Assembly: GCA_943737045.1 (NCBI GenBank)
Contig: CALSFV010000203.1
Location: forward strand, 1-64,000
DNA from: Parapristionchus giblindavisi
Taxonomy: Eukaryota; Nematoda; Chromadorea; Rhabditida; Diplogasteridae
Direction: 5' to 3'
DNA length: 64,000 bases
A program made the position numbers and the translations under genes. Positions 17,883-31,559 of the stretch are shown piece by piece (within the stretch, counting starts at the first letter, position 1; every line of letters starts with the position of its first letter). A model generated the notes under the pieces. That model saw only the letters and a list, made by a program, of their open reading frames with translations. It did not search any database and was not told the DNA's origin.

Positions 17883-20800
17883 ATTCATCCATTCTATCCA
17901 TTCGACTTATGAGATCTGCCATAATGCTTCATATCCAGTCCAAACAATGGAAATAGAGATAGACAAAGATAAATATACGGATATATACAGAGATATCACA
18001 CACAATGAATAGTTAGACTGAAACATACATGGGAATGGCTACCGTGTAACCGAGATATCGTTTATAATCTACATATGATTCTTCCAGAATGCCAACGACC
18101 CCTCTCGGATCAGCGATTCTATCCCACTCCCGATGGGACATATCTGTGTCAAGAAGACTACAAGATGATCTCGAAGCAGATCTCGGTAGTTCCCACTGAT
18201 GCGAGAGCGAAGAAGGCACCGGGATCAACTAATGGATCATCATCTCAACAACCAATTGGAGGAGCGACATCGACATCGACGATTGGAGGACAAGGACCCG
18301 CCAGTCCCCCACTTGGATCTCCTTCGAGTTAGTTTTACCTCTTTTGAATTGTTGAGAACAACACGATACTTCTGTCTTGTTATTATTATTATGCTAGATT
18401 AATGAAAAAGGTTGCTTGCTTGTTATGCATCTGACTTCCACTTGGAATTGGGAACGGAAATGGAATTGATTCAGTCATTCATGAAAAGGACTCATATGTC
18501 TAGTTGGAAACGAAAGATCTATAGAGTAAAGAGTGAACAATGAACGACTGCTATACATAGGTTGCCTCTATTTTCTCTATCGGAAATTAATTGTTTCTCG
18601 ACGTAATTGAAGTTCTATCTACCTTTTCCTGCTCCCTCACCTTCTCCCTCCTCTTGTCACTACTTCTCCTTCTCTATCCTATCTCTGTTTGAGTGCTCAT
18701 AATACACATCAAGCATCTCGTATCTATCTTTCCCCATGAACTACCCTCTCTACAGTGAGGGGAGAGATAGAGTGGAGAGGGAGGGCTTCGATTGATTGGA
18801 TGGAGAAAGTAATGTGAGAGAGAGAGCAAAATTAAGACCTTCAGTCTCTCTCGCTGTGTAAGGAGTCTGAAGGTTAAAGGGAGATAGGAGAGACACGAAC
18901 TTGAGGGATTTACGGATCGGGCTAACATTCGTCTTTGCCTTTGTTATTAAAATTCGTAATTAATGTTCTATTGATCCTGCCATCGAGAGCAAGAGACGGC
19001 AGGAAATTTGTCACGTCGAAGTGACTTTTGCTACTCGAGAGGACCATAAATCAAAGAAAGGAAAGAGACTTTTTGAGTTTCCTCTACCCTCCTTCTTCAT
19101 CTTCTTCATCTCATTCTATCGAATTGACCAACTGGTCAAGTCATCTTATCTTGTTTTCCTCTTAGTAATACTCAATCAAAGTCACTCCTCATTGATAACA
19201 AAACTGAGACAAATGAACGGAATGAGACAAGGGATTCAATGATATTTCGTAATCTCTCCTTGTTATTTTAATTCGTTCAGAGAGAATAATAAAATGGTAG
19301 TGGTTTGAAAGAAAACAAGAGAAGTCCCTCTGGTCTTCCATTTCACCGCTCAATTACTTCAAATTCCCTCTATTTCTTTTCCGTCCCTTCCATTGTCTTT
19401 CACACTTACGGAAGCCTCGGCCTGAAGATGCCTTCCTTATGTTTATTTCATCTTCTTCTTTAGCGAGAGTGAGAGTCCAACATTTTTGGGTGTATGAAAG
19501 AGAGAAAAGATTGAATAGAGGAGGGAAGAATGCAGAGAGAGAGACAACAATTACGAGCCAATTGGCAAGGACAGAATGAGGATAGGAGGAGTAGATCTCA
19601 TTGAGGGGGTTAGATGAGGAAAACTTCTCAGGGTTGCACAAAATTATCGATTTGTTATAAAACTTGATTTTGATAATGTAGATATCAATGTAATGATGTC
19701 ATGATAGTGGATAACGGAGTACGTCCAAACAAAAATGCATAATTTATATTAAATTACTCGAATATCAGCGAACACAAAGAGATAATGCATTCAACAATTG
19801 AAACAAAAATGAATATAAAGTGATAATATATTATATACAATACAATGCCAAATTAATAAATGACTTATAGATTGTGCTGCATGTGATCAACCACTGCAGA
19901 TGACTCAAGTACTATTTGCTCTTGGACAAAGTTGGCACGTTTTCTGTTTCAAGTGCACAGAATGCGCTGCTGTTCTTCAAGGAGAGTAAGTGAATCGTCC
20001 ATAGGATCATGAATATGTATTGTCTTCTTCAGATATATGGCGTCGGAGGGAAAACCTCTTTGTCTGCGTGATTTCAACGAGAAATTCGGAGTGAAATGCC
20101 ACGAGTGCAACAAGTTCATAGCTGGCAAAGTACTGCAGGTATGTTGCCTTCTTCATAGTTTCTAATAATATAGTGAAATTGTTTCCTGTAACTGATCTTT
20201 TTTATAAAAATATTTGCATCGTTAATCAAGAAAAGCATGATCAAGACATCGCACTGTAGATCTATGTCAATAATGATAGGCAGCTGTTTTAATTTGAACC
20301 ATAGCTGAAATTGATGTCTCTTCCCAAGCCCATTCTTTCTCCCATTCTTGTAAGAAGCCATTTTTCACCTAACGTATACCTACAATTACGAAAATAAGAT
20401 TAATATATTCGTCCTGATTAATGGATTAAACAAATTCAATTTTCAGGCTGGTGCGTACAAATTCCATCCAACATGTGCGCGTTGCTCTCGATGTGGAGAT
20501 CATTTCGGTGATGGAGTCGAGATGTGTATGCAGGCTGATGAGATATGGCATCCCTCATGTGAACATGCTAGAACGACGGAGAATATCGCTGTAAGTCATA
20601 TACGTATGTACCTATCTATCTAAATAGCATTTCATCTACATGTTTTACATTATGAAAGCGCGCTATCAATTTCTACAATATCTAGCTACTTGAACTTTTT
20701 AGAAATACGATCCACGTGTTATTTTTCGTTTCATGATTCATCCATGTCTCTACTTCTCTCACTAATTCCATGACTAATCTCTCCGCGAGAAACTGTTGCT

Positions 20801-23800
20801 TACAAATAGATGCAATTCGATAGTATGAGAGCTACATAATATACTAACAATAAGGAAAACAGGGGATATTCATTATTCCATTTAATATGGTTTATGTGCT
20901 CGATAGGATCAGCTGAGTGATCAAAGGGAGATAGAAATAGCTCTTCCTTTTAGCATGTATCCTCTCCATCGATTCATTCTCATACTCTTTCTCTCCTATC
21001 CTCCCTTTATAAACTCTCTCAATGAGGTCATTCAATGCATGTGTTGGTATACATATAATAGCTCTCTATTCGATCAACTAACCGGAACAATTTGAACAAT
21101 AATAAACAAAATAGAGAAGATTAGGTCATGATGATATCTATACATATCATTTCAGCCCTCAGCACGTGGAGGAACGGCTCATCAAAGGAGTGGAAATGAG
21201 CCCAAGTATCAGGCACAATTCGGACAACATCACACTTATATGTATCTACTTCCCGAGGCTGAACAGACTTACCTCAAACATCCAATTCCTATCCATAATC
21301 CACAACCTGCACAGTACCATACTCCGCAAGGTAAAGAACGAAAAACTAAACCATGGTTTTACATCGATAATTTCAGCTCCGATCAAGATCCGCAAATCGC
21401 GTATGTCCATGCTCAAGACCGGAATGCAGAGGCTAAGTGAGTTGATCTATGATCTCTGTTAAAAAATTTTTTGGTCCTGGATCTTCCTAACACAATTTTA
21501 ATTTTAATCTAAGAGTAGAAAATTGATCTTCGATCTTATCGTATAAGTGCCATGATCATTATTCCTCTTCAGCTGAGGATCTCGAGAAGACTTCTATTCC
21601 TCGTGCCAAATCTCCTCACATGGACAATGAAGAACCGATTGAAATGGCTCATTATCCCGGTGGACATGCTCCTGAACCCGGGGAGATGCCACCCATTGAG
21701 AGAGATGACTTCCCCGCACCACAATATCCATATGCTGTTGAAGGTAAGTGTTGTAGACGAGATGGCTCTGTTCTACTTTACGGGTCCCAAGAAAGTTGAC
21801 GGGTCCCATGAAAGTTTACCGGTCCCCTCGCACACTCTCTCGCTTCTTTATCTTTCATTTCCGTAATTTCTGAATACCACATTGCTGAGAGACTGCTGTG
21901 AGCAATTCACTAACCCTAAATACAAAGCACTGAAGCGTGATTTAGGAAAAAATAATAGTAACAGTATTAATAGTAATAGTAAATTAATGGTATTTATGTA
22001 TTTTTTTCAACGAGCAGCGAAAATAAAACTGAGCAAAAAAAAAGAAAAGGTCGACTAATAAGTATCATGTGAAACATATTCGATCTATCACGGATCTCCT
22101 TTAAAAGCGTAGGAAAATGAGTTTCATACAAATCACGCTTTAGTGCTTCGTATTTAGGATTGGTGAATTGCTCACAGCAGTCTCGCAGCAATGTGGTATT
22201 CAGAAATTACGGAAATGAAAGATAAAGAAGCGATCGTGTGCGAGGGGGAACCCCCCGTATACTTTCATGGTACCCGTAAAGTAGAACAGAGCCGACGAGA
22301 TAATGTAGACTAGGAGAACAGTTGATGGCAAACGGTAGACTTACAGTACTGTAGATGGAAGAATACTGTAGTTAATAATATGTATACTAATAAAAGAACA
22401 ATGGATACGATAGACAGAACGGTAGATGGTATAATGTAGGATCAAGTTCTGTCAGGACTACTGTAAATTGCGCTAACTGAGATAACCGAAGATTAATGTG
22501 CACTAGGAATACGATAGATGATGCTAGACTAAGCTTACTGTAGATGTTATACTAGAATTGCAAGCTTCATTTTACAGAACTGAAGAGACGTCTCTCATCG
22601 TCTTCAATCGAGAACGACGTATCTGATGACGAATTCTCTGATAATGAGAAGGTAACAAATATTGATTGTCAATAATGTTGTTTGTTAATAAATGATCGAT
22701 TCAGTTTGATGAGGCTCGCATGAAGAAAACAGTGGAGAAACTGGAACAGCTCGAGGTCGACTCATCCATTGCTGCGATCATCAAACAGAACATCGAAGAG
22801 AGCAACAACAAACAAAGGTTATCAATAATCAATACAGTTTACAATAACCAATCAATAACCTTTGCAGACTACCACTTCACTGGGATCCTCGCAATGCGAG
22901 TCGAACTCCATCAGCTAAGAAGATGCCCCATCTCAGATTCAGATATGACACACCAATCAATGCTTGTGAGTTGAGAAGCATCAATCGATTTTAGTCCTTG
23001 ATTATCGATTTATTTTTACAGCTCCATCTCGCCACATGAATCGTCCCAAACCCTGGGTTGTATGGCAGGGCGGAAGCAAGGATCATGGAAATACGCTGCC
23101 ATGTTTCCATCTACCAGAAAGCCGATCAAATACTATGAGAGCGGCCACACTACCTAATGCCTATGCTTATGGTCATAATCTAAGTAGCGGAGATCTTGAT
23201 CAAACGATTTCAAGTCACTATTCTGATCGTAAGTATTTTTAATCTTAAACAAGTTATTGGTTAAATAATTTTCATCCCACATATTTACTTCATTCAACGT
23301 CCTTGTGTTCAATAAACATATTATATATCATTTATGCTTTTTATTCGGTCATTTCATTATTCCTATTCTAGCATAAGCATGCCATTAGTGAATCGTGTCT
23401 TTTATTCTCTTTGATCATAATCATTCCTTCAATTCCAGACTCCCTCTCTGGTGTTGTGATGGGAGGCACTGCAGGAGGAGCGACGACGATGAGACCTGCA
23501 GCCGAAGTCAAACCAATCCTCAGAAGCTCATTGCCGGATATGAGCAAGCCCGCCAGAGTGTACACTCTTGCTGAACTACAAACTAGCAACAAGGAGGTAA
23601 TGAAATATTAATAATGTAATAGAAATTTTAATTTAATTTAATAATTCATAATTTTTAATTATTATTTTTCTAGTTCCAATTACCGGATGAAGTGGATCGT
23701 CAACATCTTGAACGTCATCTTTCTCGTGACGAATTCGAGGCCACGTTTGGAATGTCCCCGATTGAATTCTACAAACTTCCCGAATGGAAACGCATTAATC

Positions 23801-23826
23801 TAAAGAGAAAGCATAAGCTCTTCTAA
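15689..23826 (+). CDS. UNC-115/abLIM-like LIM and villin-headpiece actin-binding protein
   Basis: Cytoskeletal actin-binding protein; the family acts in axon guidance and cell-shape control. Exons: tentative ATGG at 15689-15692; 16501-16596, 18088-18327, 19871-19985, 20033-20138, 20457-20590, 21156-21330, 21377-21436, 21573-21743, 22578-22651, 22705-22817, 22868-22965, 23022-23228, 23439-23596, 23674-23826 (stop TAA). LIM1 runs from CESCKKKCSGDIF to LCQED, LIM2 from CAACDQPLQM to LCLRDF, LIM3 from CHECNKFIAGK to WHPSCEH. Then RKSRMSMLKTGMQRLTEDLE, PIERDDFPAPQYPY, a short acidic/helical segment and RPKPWVVW. The C-terminus is a villin headpiece from LPDEVDRQHLERHLS, ending in the actin-binding core KLPEWKRINLKRKHKLF. 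All internal phases agree. Only the start is uncertain: LIM1 needs one base from an upstream exon, and ATGG before GTGAGT at 15693 fits. The intron after 21743 carries a MITE. Confidence 0.92.
16597..18087. other. Long UNC-115 intron with GA/TC low-complexity DNA
   Basis: Interrupts LIM domain 1 between its second and third zinc-ligand pairs. It is dominated by GA- or TC-rich tracts, including interrupted (TC)n at about 17797-17883 and purine-rich DNA at 17400-17530. No exon was recognised in it. Confidence 0.7.
21764..22293. mobile_element. 530-bp foldback MITE with 8-bp target duplication
   Basis: The left end GGCTCTGTTCTACTTTACGG is the exact reverse complement of the right end. The arms (about 21764-21943 and 22130-22293) remain largely complementary throughout. 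GACGAGAT directly flanks both sides (21756-21763 and 22294-22301), a perfect 8-bp duplication. The left arm carries two tandem copies of a block near ACGGGTCCC...GAAAGTT where the right arm has one. There is no coding capacity. An 8-bp duplication fits hAT-like mobilisation, but the terminal sequence is not the usual CAGGG form. It lies in a UNC-115 intron. Confidence 0.88.
22302..22560. repeat. Degenerate GTAGAT/CTGTAG-rich tract
   Basis: Directly after the MITE, the intron is built from many imperfect copies of a short word such as ACTGTAGAT or CGGTAGATGG over about 250 bp. No longer period is clear by eye. Confidence 0.45.
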
Positions 23827-25827
23827 GCTTCCATCGACCTGCCCTCTCCTTGATTATTTAAAATATATATTAATATTAGATGCTAATTGTCTCTCGGTGA
23901 CTTAGTCATACCATAATTCGCTATGCTCCTAATCCTTCCCGTGATTCTCTTAGTTCGTCCCTCTGTTCCATCCCAAATCTTCTCTAATCAATGACATCTA
24001 ATTCATTCTTCTTCGTCCATTTAGTCTGAGTACATTTAAGAGGACTCCCCACTCACATTCTTCTATTAGTGTACTTCACTCTATAACATGATTACAGTAG
24101 ATGGATGCAAATAGAAGTAGTTTCACTCTATACCCTCTTTATACCCCCTGCCCTCGTCAACCCTCTTTCGCCCTTAGCGTGCTTAATAATTAATCTGTTT
24201 CTTGCTCCAAAGATTTCGTCGTCACAAAGATTTATCCCTTCTAATCAACGCATCTAAGCCCCGCCCCTTTTCGTGTTCCTCAATTAGATTGCCCCCAGAC
24301 CAGCTTCAGTGTGCGAGTGTTCCTAGTGTAGATAAGAACATGCTCTTCTTTCAATTTAATCATTATTGACTGTTTTTTCGTAGTCAAGCTAATGCACCTT
24401 ATTCTCGCTACATTTAGCCCTCACAAGTACTAGTGTCTCCCGTCCCTTTACAATTCAATTCCCATGGATCCGTTCATAATAACAACTGAAAATCATTCAC
24501 AGATTTGTTTACCTGCTCGTCACATAGTTATATTATATACTATTCTCTTGCTTCAAAAGCCTTCACTAATTCTACCAGCTTTCCTTCTCCTGTCTAACAT
24601 TGTTCATTGTCTTCTTCATCTTCTTCTTCTTTCATATATGTGAGCATGCTCCTAGAATCTGATCGTCTTTATTCGCCGCTAAACGGCCGTTGTTCTATTC
24701 TTTCCATATACTTTATCTCCATTATATTCTCGAATATGTGGATTGTCTTCTTGAAATAGGCATCTGATGACGATTGATATGATTGAATTCGACTGAATGT
24801 CTTCTACTCTCTTAATTCTAATTCTTCTTCTATGTTCCAAGTGCGTGTGTGTGCCTTTGTGTGTGAGCGTTCTCTCTTAATCAAGTCATACCACTGTATT
24901 CATAGTGAAATGAATGGGGCATTCCTCCCTTAGTCTTTATCTTCGCTTTTCTTCTCCATACTCTCTTTACTTTCTTATGATAATGAGACAGTGGAGGCAG
25001 TCATTGAGAGACAAAGAGAGATTGAATACTAATTAATACACATTGTCTTCATATATGGACTATATTTGTCTTCATTTAGGATCACATTCACACTTTTCTC
25101 TCCTTATTTTATATGTTGCATGCGTATTGTACTACTACTTTTTGTACTAGCAAATCATTTGCCTTGTTTCAACACCCACAACTTCGAGTCTACCATTGAC
25201 TTTGCTTGTAATCCGCCCATTCTATCCACTCCCCCTCCCTCCCATAAAGAGATCCATCTCTCCTATATTCCAATCCCCCCACTCCCATTCTTCTTTTACT
25301 ACTACTACTATTATTACTATATCTCTTTTATTTCCTATATGATATAGTGAGTGGTTCGCCTGCGGATAAAAGCGTTGTATGCTATTAATTGTGTTCTTGA
25401 CACAAAGTCGAAACGGTTTCTGGTGATCAGAGAGTACACTAATGGATTGAAGTGGAAGGACTAGATAGGTCCATGAAACAGAAATGTCCCCACTACTTCT
25501 ACTTCTTCCTCACTTAGATGGAGTCGGATCCAATGTTGAGATTGAATAGAATAGAAGAATCTTATAATGAAGGAGAATGAAGGAGTCTGTCCTTCTTCAG
25601 ATAAAGTGAACCAAAATGGTCTCGTCTCAATGGGATTTAAATTGGTCTGAGCAGCGGAAGAGAAGGATAAGAAATGGGCGGAGTCGAGATAGATAGAGTA
25701 GGAGAGAGTAGAAGAGTAGAAGGAAGAAGAAGAAGTAAGGGTCGCCGAGTTGCTCTGCTCTGTGCTCACATCGTGCCATTCTATTCGCTTCTTTATATGT
25801 ACAATTCAGTTTAAGGAAGAGGATAGG
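23827..25827. other. UNC-115 3' flank and intergenic DNA
   Basis: No gene seen. T- and C-rich sequence after the UNC-115 stop probably includes its 3' UTR. The end is the upstream region of the CAP gene and contains short trinucleotide runs. Confidence 0.5.
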
Positions 25828-28167
25828 ATGATTATGATGGACACTCAACAATTCGTTGATGGACTCATTGAAGCTCATAATAAACGACGACTCAATGTAG
25901 GTCCTTTTTTAAAGAAATGAATGATATTGTACATAAACTGATGAAAGAAAATGAAATCATATTGTAAATCATAAATCATAACATATATTCTCTCTTTATT
26001 CTCTTCTGTTTTCGCTTCTCTTCGATCATTTGTCCGTCAAATGAGAAAGCAACGACAGGCAGCACATGTTTATTGAGAGTCGTGTGCTGTCTTTCTCTCT
26101 CTCCATTCTACCTTCTTGTTGCTTCTCTCTATTCAATATATTATATTCCAAGTCTCGCTCTCTAACCATAAAGTGTTCTCTTTCAACCGAACAAAATGCG
26201 AGGAAGCTGAAATACGAGAGAGAACGAGAAAGAAATAGAGAAGAAAGAGATGCACGAATACTAGCGCCTTTGCAAAGTTATACGTATTCTAGCATGTTCA
26301 CTATAAAAGAGACATGTTCCAGTAGATCAAAATCAGTCTCGTCAAACGCTATCAACAAACACGGCTAAGAGGGAATCAAATGTAATCTGATTGAGCAAAT
26401 GCATCGTGTTCCATTAAAGACTCCGTGACTTCTCAAATATCTTCCTTTCAACCCAATCAATGGGCATTAGAGAAATGGGAAGAATAGATGGAAAAATGCT
26501 AAGTAAAATCCTAATGGAGAAGAGGAAAGGAGAAGGTCCCTTAATCTTAAAAGTGGAAGAGAAAGGGGAAGGAGCTAAGATTGATATATGTCCCTCTGAA
26601 CATGGTTATTCTTAGCAATTTGTCTTTCTCGTCTGTTCCATGCACTATTATACATCCATCTGCTATACAATTTTCCCCAAATACTACCGTAAGAAATAAA
26701 AAAAAATAAATAAATTTCAGCACGGTTCACCTCCTCTTCGATGGAACGACGATCTTGCACATAGCGCACAATTATGGGCGGAAAAGTTGGCTAAACAAGT
26801 AAGGGCTTCCTTCCTTTGTCTATTGTTGGTTCTGTTGATGGCTTCGTCTACTTTGTTTGTTCAGCATTAGACTGAGCACCATCATGCATTGTTAGCATTT
26901 GAGTGTCAATACTTCGTCTTCTTCCGCTTATTCTCATATAGCCTTATAGCTTACACATAGTTAGTCTCATGGGACCCGTGCATCCTTTTCCATCCACAAT
27001 TCACATTCTCTACTCTTTGCTCAACTTTGGCCATTTCTCTCCATTAAGAATGGTTCCGTTTATTTCCACTTGGACGGAGACAATAAGGGACAATTTTCTC
27101 CGTTTTCTTCCCCTTTTCATCCCCTTCGAATCTCTCAAATTGCAGGCCCACATCACTTATTGTGAATTGAGTGGAGTTGGAGAGAATATCACATTCTTCC
27201 CTCCAGCTATTGATCCTGAAACTGCTGTAGAACACTGGTACGTGCTCGGTTGAGAATTCAAGTATGATGACTTGTGAGAAAACACATGGTTGTAGGTACG
27301 CAGAGCACGAGAAATACGAATACGAAACACCTGGATGGCAGAATGGAACTAATTATTTTACCCAAGTGGTGTGGAAAAGTACTGAAGAGGTTGATGTACT
27401 TCATTACATGTCTACTTATTACATCTTATCACTACTGTTTAGTAAACACACATTGATCATGTGCAATGTGCACTATAATCAACGTGGTTAATTGATCCAT
27501 TTCATTTTCAGATTGGAATAGGTGTCGCTCAAGTTAGTCTTCTCAATGATTCAAATGAGAGTGTCAATTCCATCTCCACGCAGAAGAGGTAATATAACCA
27601 TAGGGAAGAGGAGAGTAAATGATTCCAGGAACAAATTCTGCTTTTCTTATTCAATTTTGTTCTCCGTTCGTATCAAGAAAATGAATGCTATTGAGACTTC
27701 TCTCCTCCTCCTTTTCAATTACTTTTCAATACTTACTATCTCTTCGTCATCCAGTCCAGAGTCCTCTCGTTTAATTGAATGATCATAAAAAGAAATAAAA
27801 GAAGGCACTGAGACATGTTCCTGGAAATGCATTTCGAGATTCAACGGATTAACGTAATCCAATTCGTTATTGAAACAGTTGTACATAGAAGAGATGATAG
27901 ATTAGCTTGATAGGGAAATCTCGAAGAGGCTTTCAATGATAATAATTACGGTTACACGAACAGCTCATCGGATCATTGGTCGTATCTGGGGTCATGTATG
28001 ACAGTATTCTGTGATATTTCAATTCAATAACTTTCAGACACTATACATTGGCGCAAGATGGAGAAGTTGTCGTCGTCGCTTTTTATCGTCCCTCGGGTAA
28101 TAATAATCGAGCCGGTCAATTCAATGTAAATGTACGCAAGCCTGTCCAATTGACCAAACCTAGCTAG
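25828..28167 (+). CDS. CAP-superfamily protein, GAPR-1/GLIPR2-like
   Basis: Exons: 25828-25896, 26721-26798, 27146-27237, 27296-27389, 27512-27588, 28038-28167; 179 residues in consistent phase. The protein begins MIMMDTQQFVDGLIEAHNKR with no signal peptide, so it is probably cytosolic or membrane-peripheral, like GAPR-1 and unlike secreted venom-allergen-type CAP proteins. CAP motifs in order: HNKRRLNHGSPPLRWN, an AHITYCELSGVGENI segment, NYFTQVVWKS (CAP1) and VVVVAFYRPSGN (CAP2). The second zinc-binding His of CAP proteins, normally in GHFTQVVW, is Tyr here. The PR-1-type fold is implied by motif order and length. Function in this organism is not known; GAPR-1 binds membranes and Golgi/autophagy factors. 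Confidence 0.9.
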
Positions 28168-28198
28168 CATATTCATATGTAATTGCTTCCTTTTATGT

Positions 28199-28204
28199 AA
28201 TAAA
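28199..28204 (+). promoter_or_regulatory. Poly(A) signal AATAAA of the CAP gene
   Basis: Canonical AATAAA 31 bases after the CAP stop codon. Confidence 0.65.
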
Positions 28205-28988
28205 GAGTATGTTGCAAACATTTCGCCTTGTCCATACATATTCACAAATGGATAAGCGATTGGTTTACGTGGAGAATGTAAGAGACACGTCCCCTGTGGC
28301 CTCCTTCCATACCTCCTTTCCTCTTACCCAACAATTCCATTCCTCCATCTATGCTTACTCCCGTGCTTCTCTTTTTTACTCTCTCGAACAAACCTCGTAC
28401 GCATGTTTATTCAATCAGAAACAGAACAATTCCCGGGGTGAGAAAGAATAATTGAAGACAAAACAACAAAGTATATACGATGATAATTACTACATACTGG
28501 AATATACTAATCATAGGGAAGAATAGGACAGGGAAAGTGGTTGTAATCCACTATAGGACACTATCCATACTCGAAAAATTCCGCCAGTCCCCACATAGTT
28601 TTGTATATATAGATTAGAAGAAGACAAGAGAGATGATGATCGATGACAATTGCAGGATTGTCTAGACTTGCTTAGTTTATACTGTTACTACCAATACATA
28701 ATACATAGATATACAGTGTGACAAGCAATGGATATCACTTGTGTTGGTGATAATTGAATAAATATATATTATAATAATATTATAACAAAAACAGGGAAGA
28801 GTAGAGAGGGCACCCATTCCATATGTGCTATGATACTAAGATAGTGATGGCTGTTAGATGTGTGAGAAAGAGGAGAACGTACAGGGACGGAGAGTGAAGG
28901 GTGAGACAGATAGAGAGAGAGAGGACAGAGTCAGTTGGTCATTTGGGCAGTGTATGGATAGATCGAATCTAAGAAGCAGTGAGACTTC
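28205..28988. other. Convergent spacer between CAP and KDEL-receptor genes
   Basis: The tails of two convergent genes; no further gene seen. AT- and GA-rich sequence is probably the KDEL receptor 3' UTR. Confidence 0.5.
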
Positions 28989-30586
28989 TTAGGCAGGCAT
29001 CTCGAAGTTACGACGGGCATTGATGACTGAAAGTATTAGGAATATAAGATATCATTAGACTTTTATGGATTCATTATTTACTATTAGCTTCATCCAAGAA
29101 ATTTACTATTGGCTTCTGGTGTCTATGAATACAATCATTCTTTGATGTATCGCAATCTTCAAAATAAACTAAGAAATCATATTTTACAAGTAGAATTAAC
29201 TGGTAAACTGCTAATATCAATAAATTTTCAGTATGGAAAACTTTCACAGTAATAAGTGTACAATCACAAATTCAAACTATGTTTTTCTCTAGCAATCATA
29301 TACGTATCATTGAAAGAAATAAGAGAACACAAGTAGACTAAGCGAGAATCATCACAACAAGTACCTCTGGTGACGTAGAGATAGAAGAAGTCAGCATAGA
29401 GGACTGTTTGAACGATACCGGCGATGATGGCGATAAGGTCGAGGAAGTTCTCAGTCTGGTAACTGAAATGGAATATCGTTACTTATCTAGAACAATCTAT
29501 AGCTCTTTGTGTGAACCAATCGATATGCTATACTTTTTCCCGTTCTCTAAGAAGTGAAAGTGACGGAGAGTGTCAATCGAATGATTCGATGGTCTGTCGT
29601 GCGATCTTTCGTGTGCTAGCTATCAGTACGTGCATTGTCAGCGTTATTTTCCACTAACTTCCGTGAATACATAACAATGCATAGTAAAAATCGTACCGGT
29701 AGACCCAGTTGAAGATGTACAGAAGACGGTAGGATCCAAGAGCGAAGAGATAGTGAGCGGTGATGGTTTCTGCGTTTCCGGTCTTGGACAGCATGAAGAG
29801 TTGGGGCATGATAGCGACGGACTCGAGATAGATCGAGAAGGTCCACATAACCTGAAAGAAGAGAAAGATGGGAATACATTAATCGACGAAGAAGATTTTA
29901 AAAATTACCTCGAGGAATGAGAATTCGTGATTGAGAAGGAGAGCAAGAAGAGCTGAAGGAATGACGAGAATCTCAATACGGAAGTTGTCGTTGTTCCTGA
30001 AAATTAGAATATTGAAATCCATATTTTCAATAAATATCGTTGAACTATATTCTGACTCTTTCCACTATTTATTCCACACGTTCACAGTGATAAATCTTAT
30101 CTTATAAGGGCTCTCAAGGATGCAATAAGGTAACTGTCACGTACTTATCGTATGTTGCCTTGAACTTGTGCCACATGAGCCAGCAGACACCGAAAGAGGA
30201 TCCGAGGAAGAATACCTTAACACAGGGAATAATTAATTGATGATCATACTATTCAAAGATTTACTCAAATCACGAAAAAAATCAGTCAAAATCGTACCTT
30301 CATGACGGTGTTGTAGAGGGAAACGAAGTTAGTGAAGAGATCAAGATATCTCGTCATGAAGACAAGAGCGAAGAGCAACTGGGAACGTCCCGAGATACCT
30401 GCAATTGTAATTGTTATTTCATTGTTCTAGGATAGTATCGAGATCGATTTGGTATGAATAGAGACGAAACGGGAAGTAGAATAGTATAAACAAACCTTCG
30501 CAAGAACGGGTCTTCCATATCTTGAGAAGAAGGATAACAATTGCCAACAAATGGGCCAAATCCGCTGTTAGACGGAAGATATTCAT
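28989..30586 (-). CDS. KDEL (ER retention signal) receptor, ERD2 family
   Basis: Seven-helix Golgi/ER receptor that binds the C-terminal KDEL-type signal of escaped ER proteins and returns them by COPI transport. Exons (minus): 30586-30496, 30398-30298, 30215-30145, 29996-29909, 29851-29697, 29462-29365, 29026-28989; 213 residues, the normal family length. Diagnostic stretches are [62 protein letters not shown] and [19 protein letters not shown]. The C-terminus RRNFEMPA keeps a dibasic motif where relatives have KK before SLPA. An acceptor-like TACTTTACAG ends 12 bases before the ATG (at about 30599), consistent with a 5' UTR intron or spliced-leader addition and supporting this start. Confidence 0.97.
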
Positions 30587-31559
30587 TACTCCAAGTGGCT
30601 GTAAAGTACAAATTTAGTCAAGAAGCGAGTGAAAAGGTGAGAAACTGCGAAAAAGATGATAAAAGATCAGGTTCTCTGATATTGCTAGGAGACGGAGGGA
30701 CAGACCAGGGAGAGAAAAGTCTGCTTGGATAATAAGTCTGAGTCGAGGACACACAATCGATCAATAGTATAGTTTAGAGGCAGAGAGAAAGGAAGAAAGA
30801 GGAAGGAGGGATATGGATGGAGGCGAACAGTGAGTGACCTAGTGAAAGACGAGAGAGGAGTGGACACGTGGCGTATTGTGTCCCCACAAATCAAGAGTAC
30901 TAGGATAATTCCAGAAGAATAAATGGGACTTAGCGATTATAGATATGCTTAGGAAGTTATGAGATAAGATAAGATATCGACGACGAACGGGGATAAGCTC
31001 TTCGTCCACGTCAGTCACTACCGTATGTGGCTCTGGTTCCAGCGCGAAAGGCAGATACGCCACTTGTGCGCCACTCCCAGTGGACTATGCTTTGCGCGCT
31101 TGCGGTGCTTTTGAATCGAAGTTTTCCTACAGTAAGCAAAAAGTTTATTTAATTGAAATGAATGTCCTTTAATTCGTTTAGTTTTCAGAATTGCACAGAG
31201 ATAGAGATAGCGCTGACGGAAAATGGGGCTTATTCATTACAGGCATATTCAGTAATTTGTTTCTTTAATGCACCGTTTGATTTAATGATAAGTTAAATAC
31301 GTTAAATGTAATATTTAGCTAAATTATGTTGAAATAACATTCATATTCTATTTATTCTAAAAAGAAGTGAATAAAATTGAAAAATGATTGAAAAATAGAA
31401 ACAAAATTTCATAAAGAATACCTAGATCAATAGCCAATTAATGCTATTTTTAATACACAGAGGCGCATCTCATCCTTGTAAAAATGTATCACGCTGTATA
31501 CGGCCGCAGAACACCTTATTACGCGTGCGAGGTGTTAATACTAATATTATATTCATATC
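30587..31559. other. Upstream region of the KDEL receptor, no gene seen
   Basis: Contains the presumed KDEL receptor promoter. Purine-rich DNA at about 30780-30870, then AT-rich sequence. No coding segment recognised. Confidence 0.5.

Noticed and set aside
17645..17912. Ser-Leu and Arg-Glu frames over (TC)n
   Set aside because: Microsatellite artefact within the first long UNC-115 intron.
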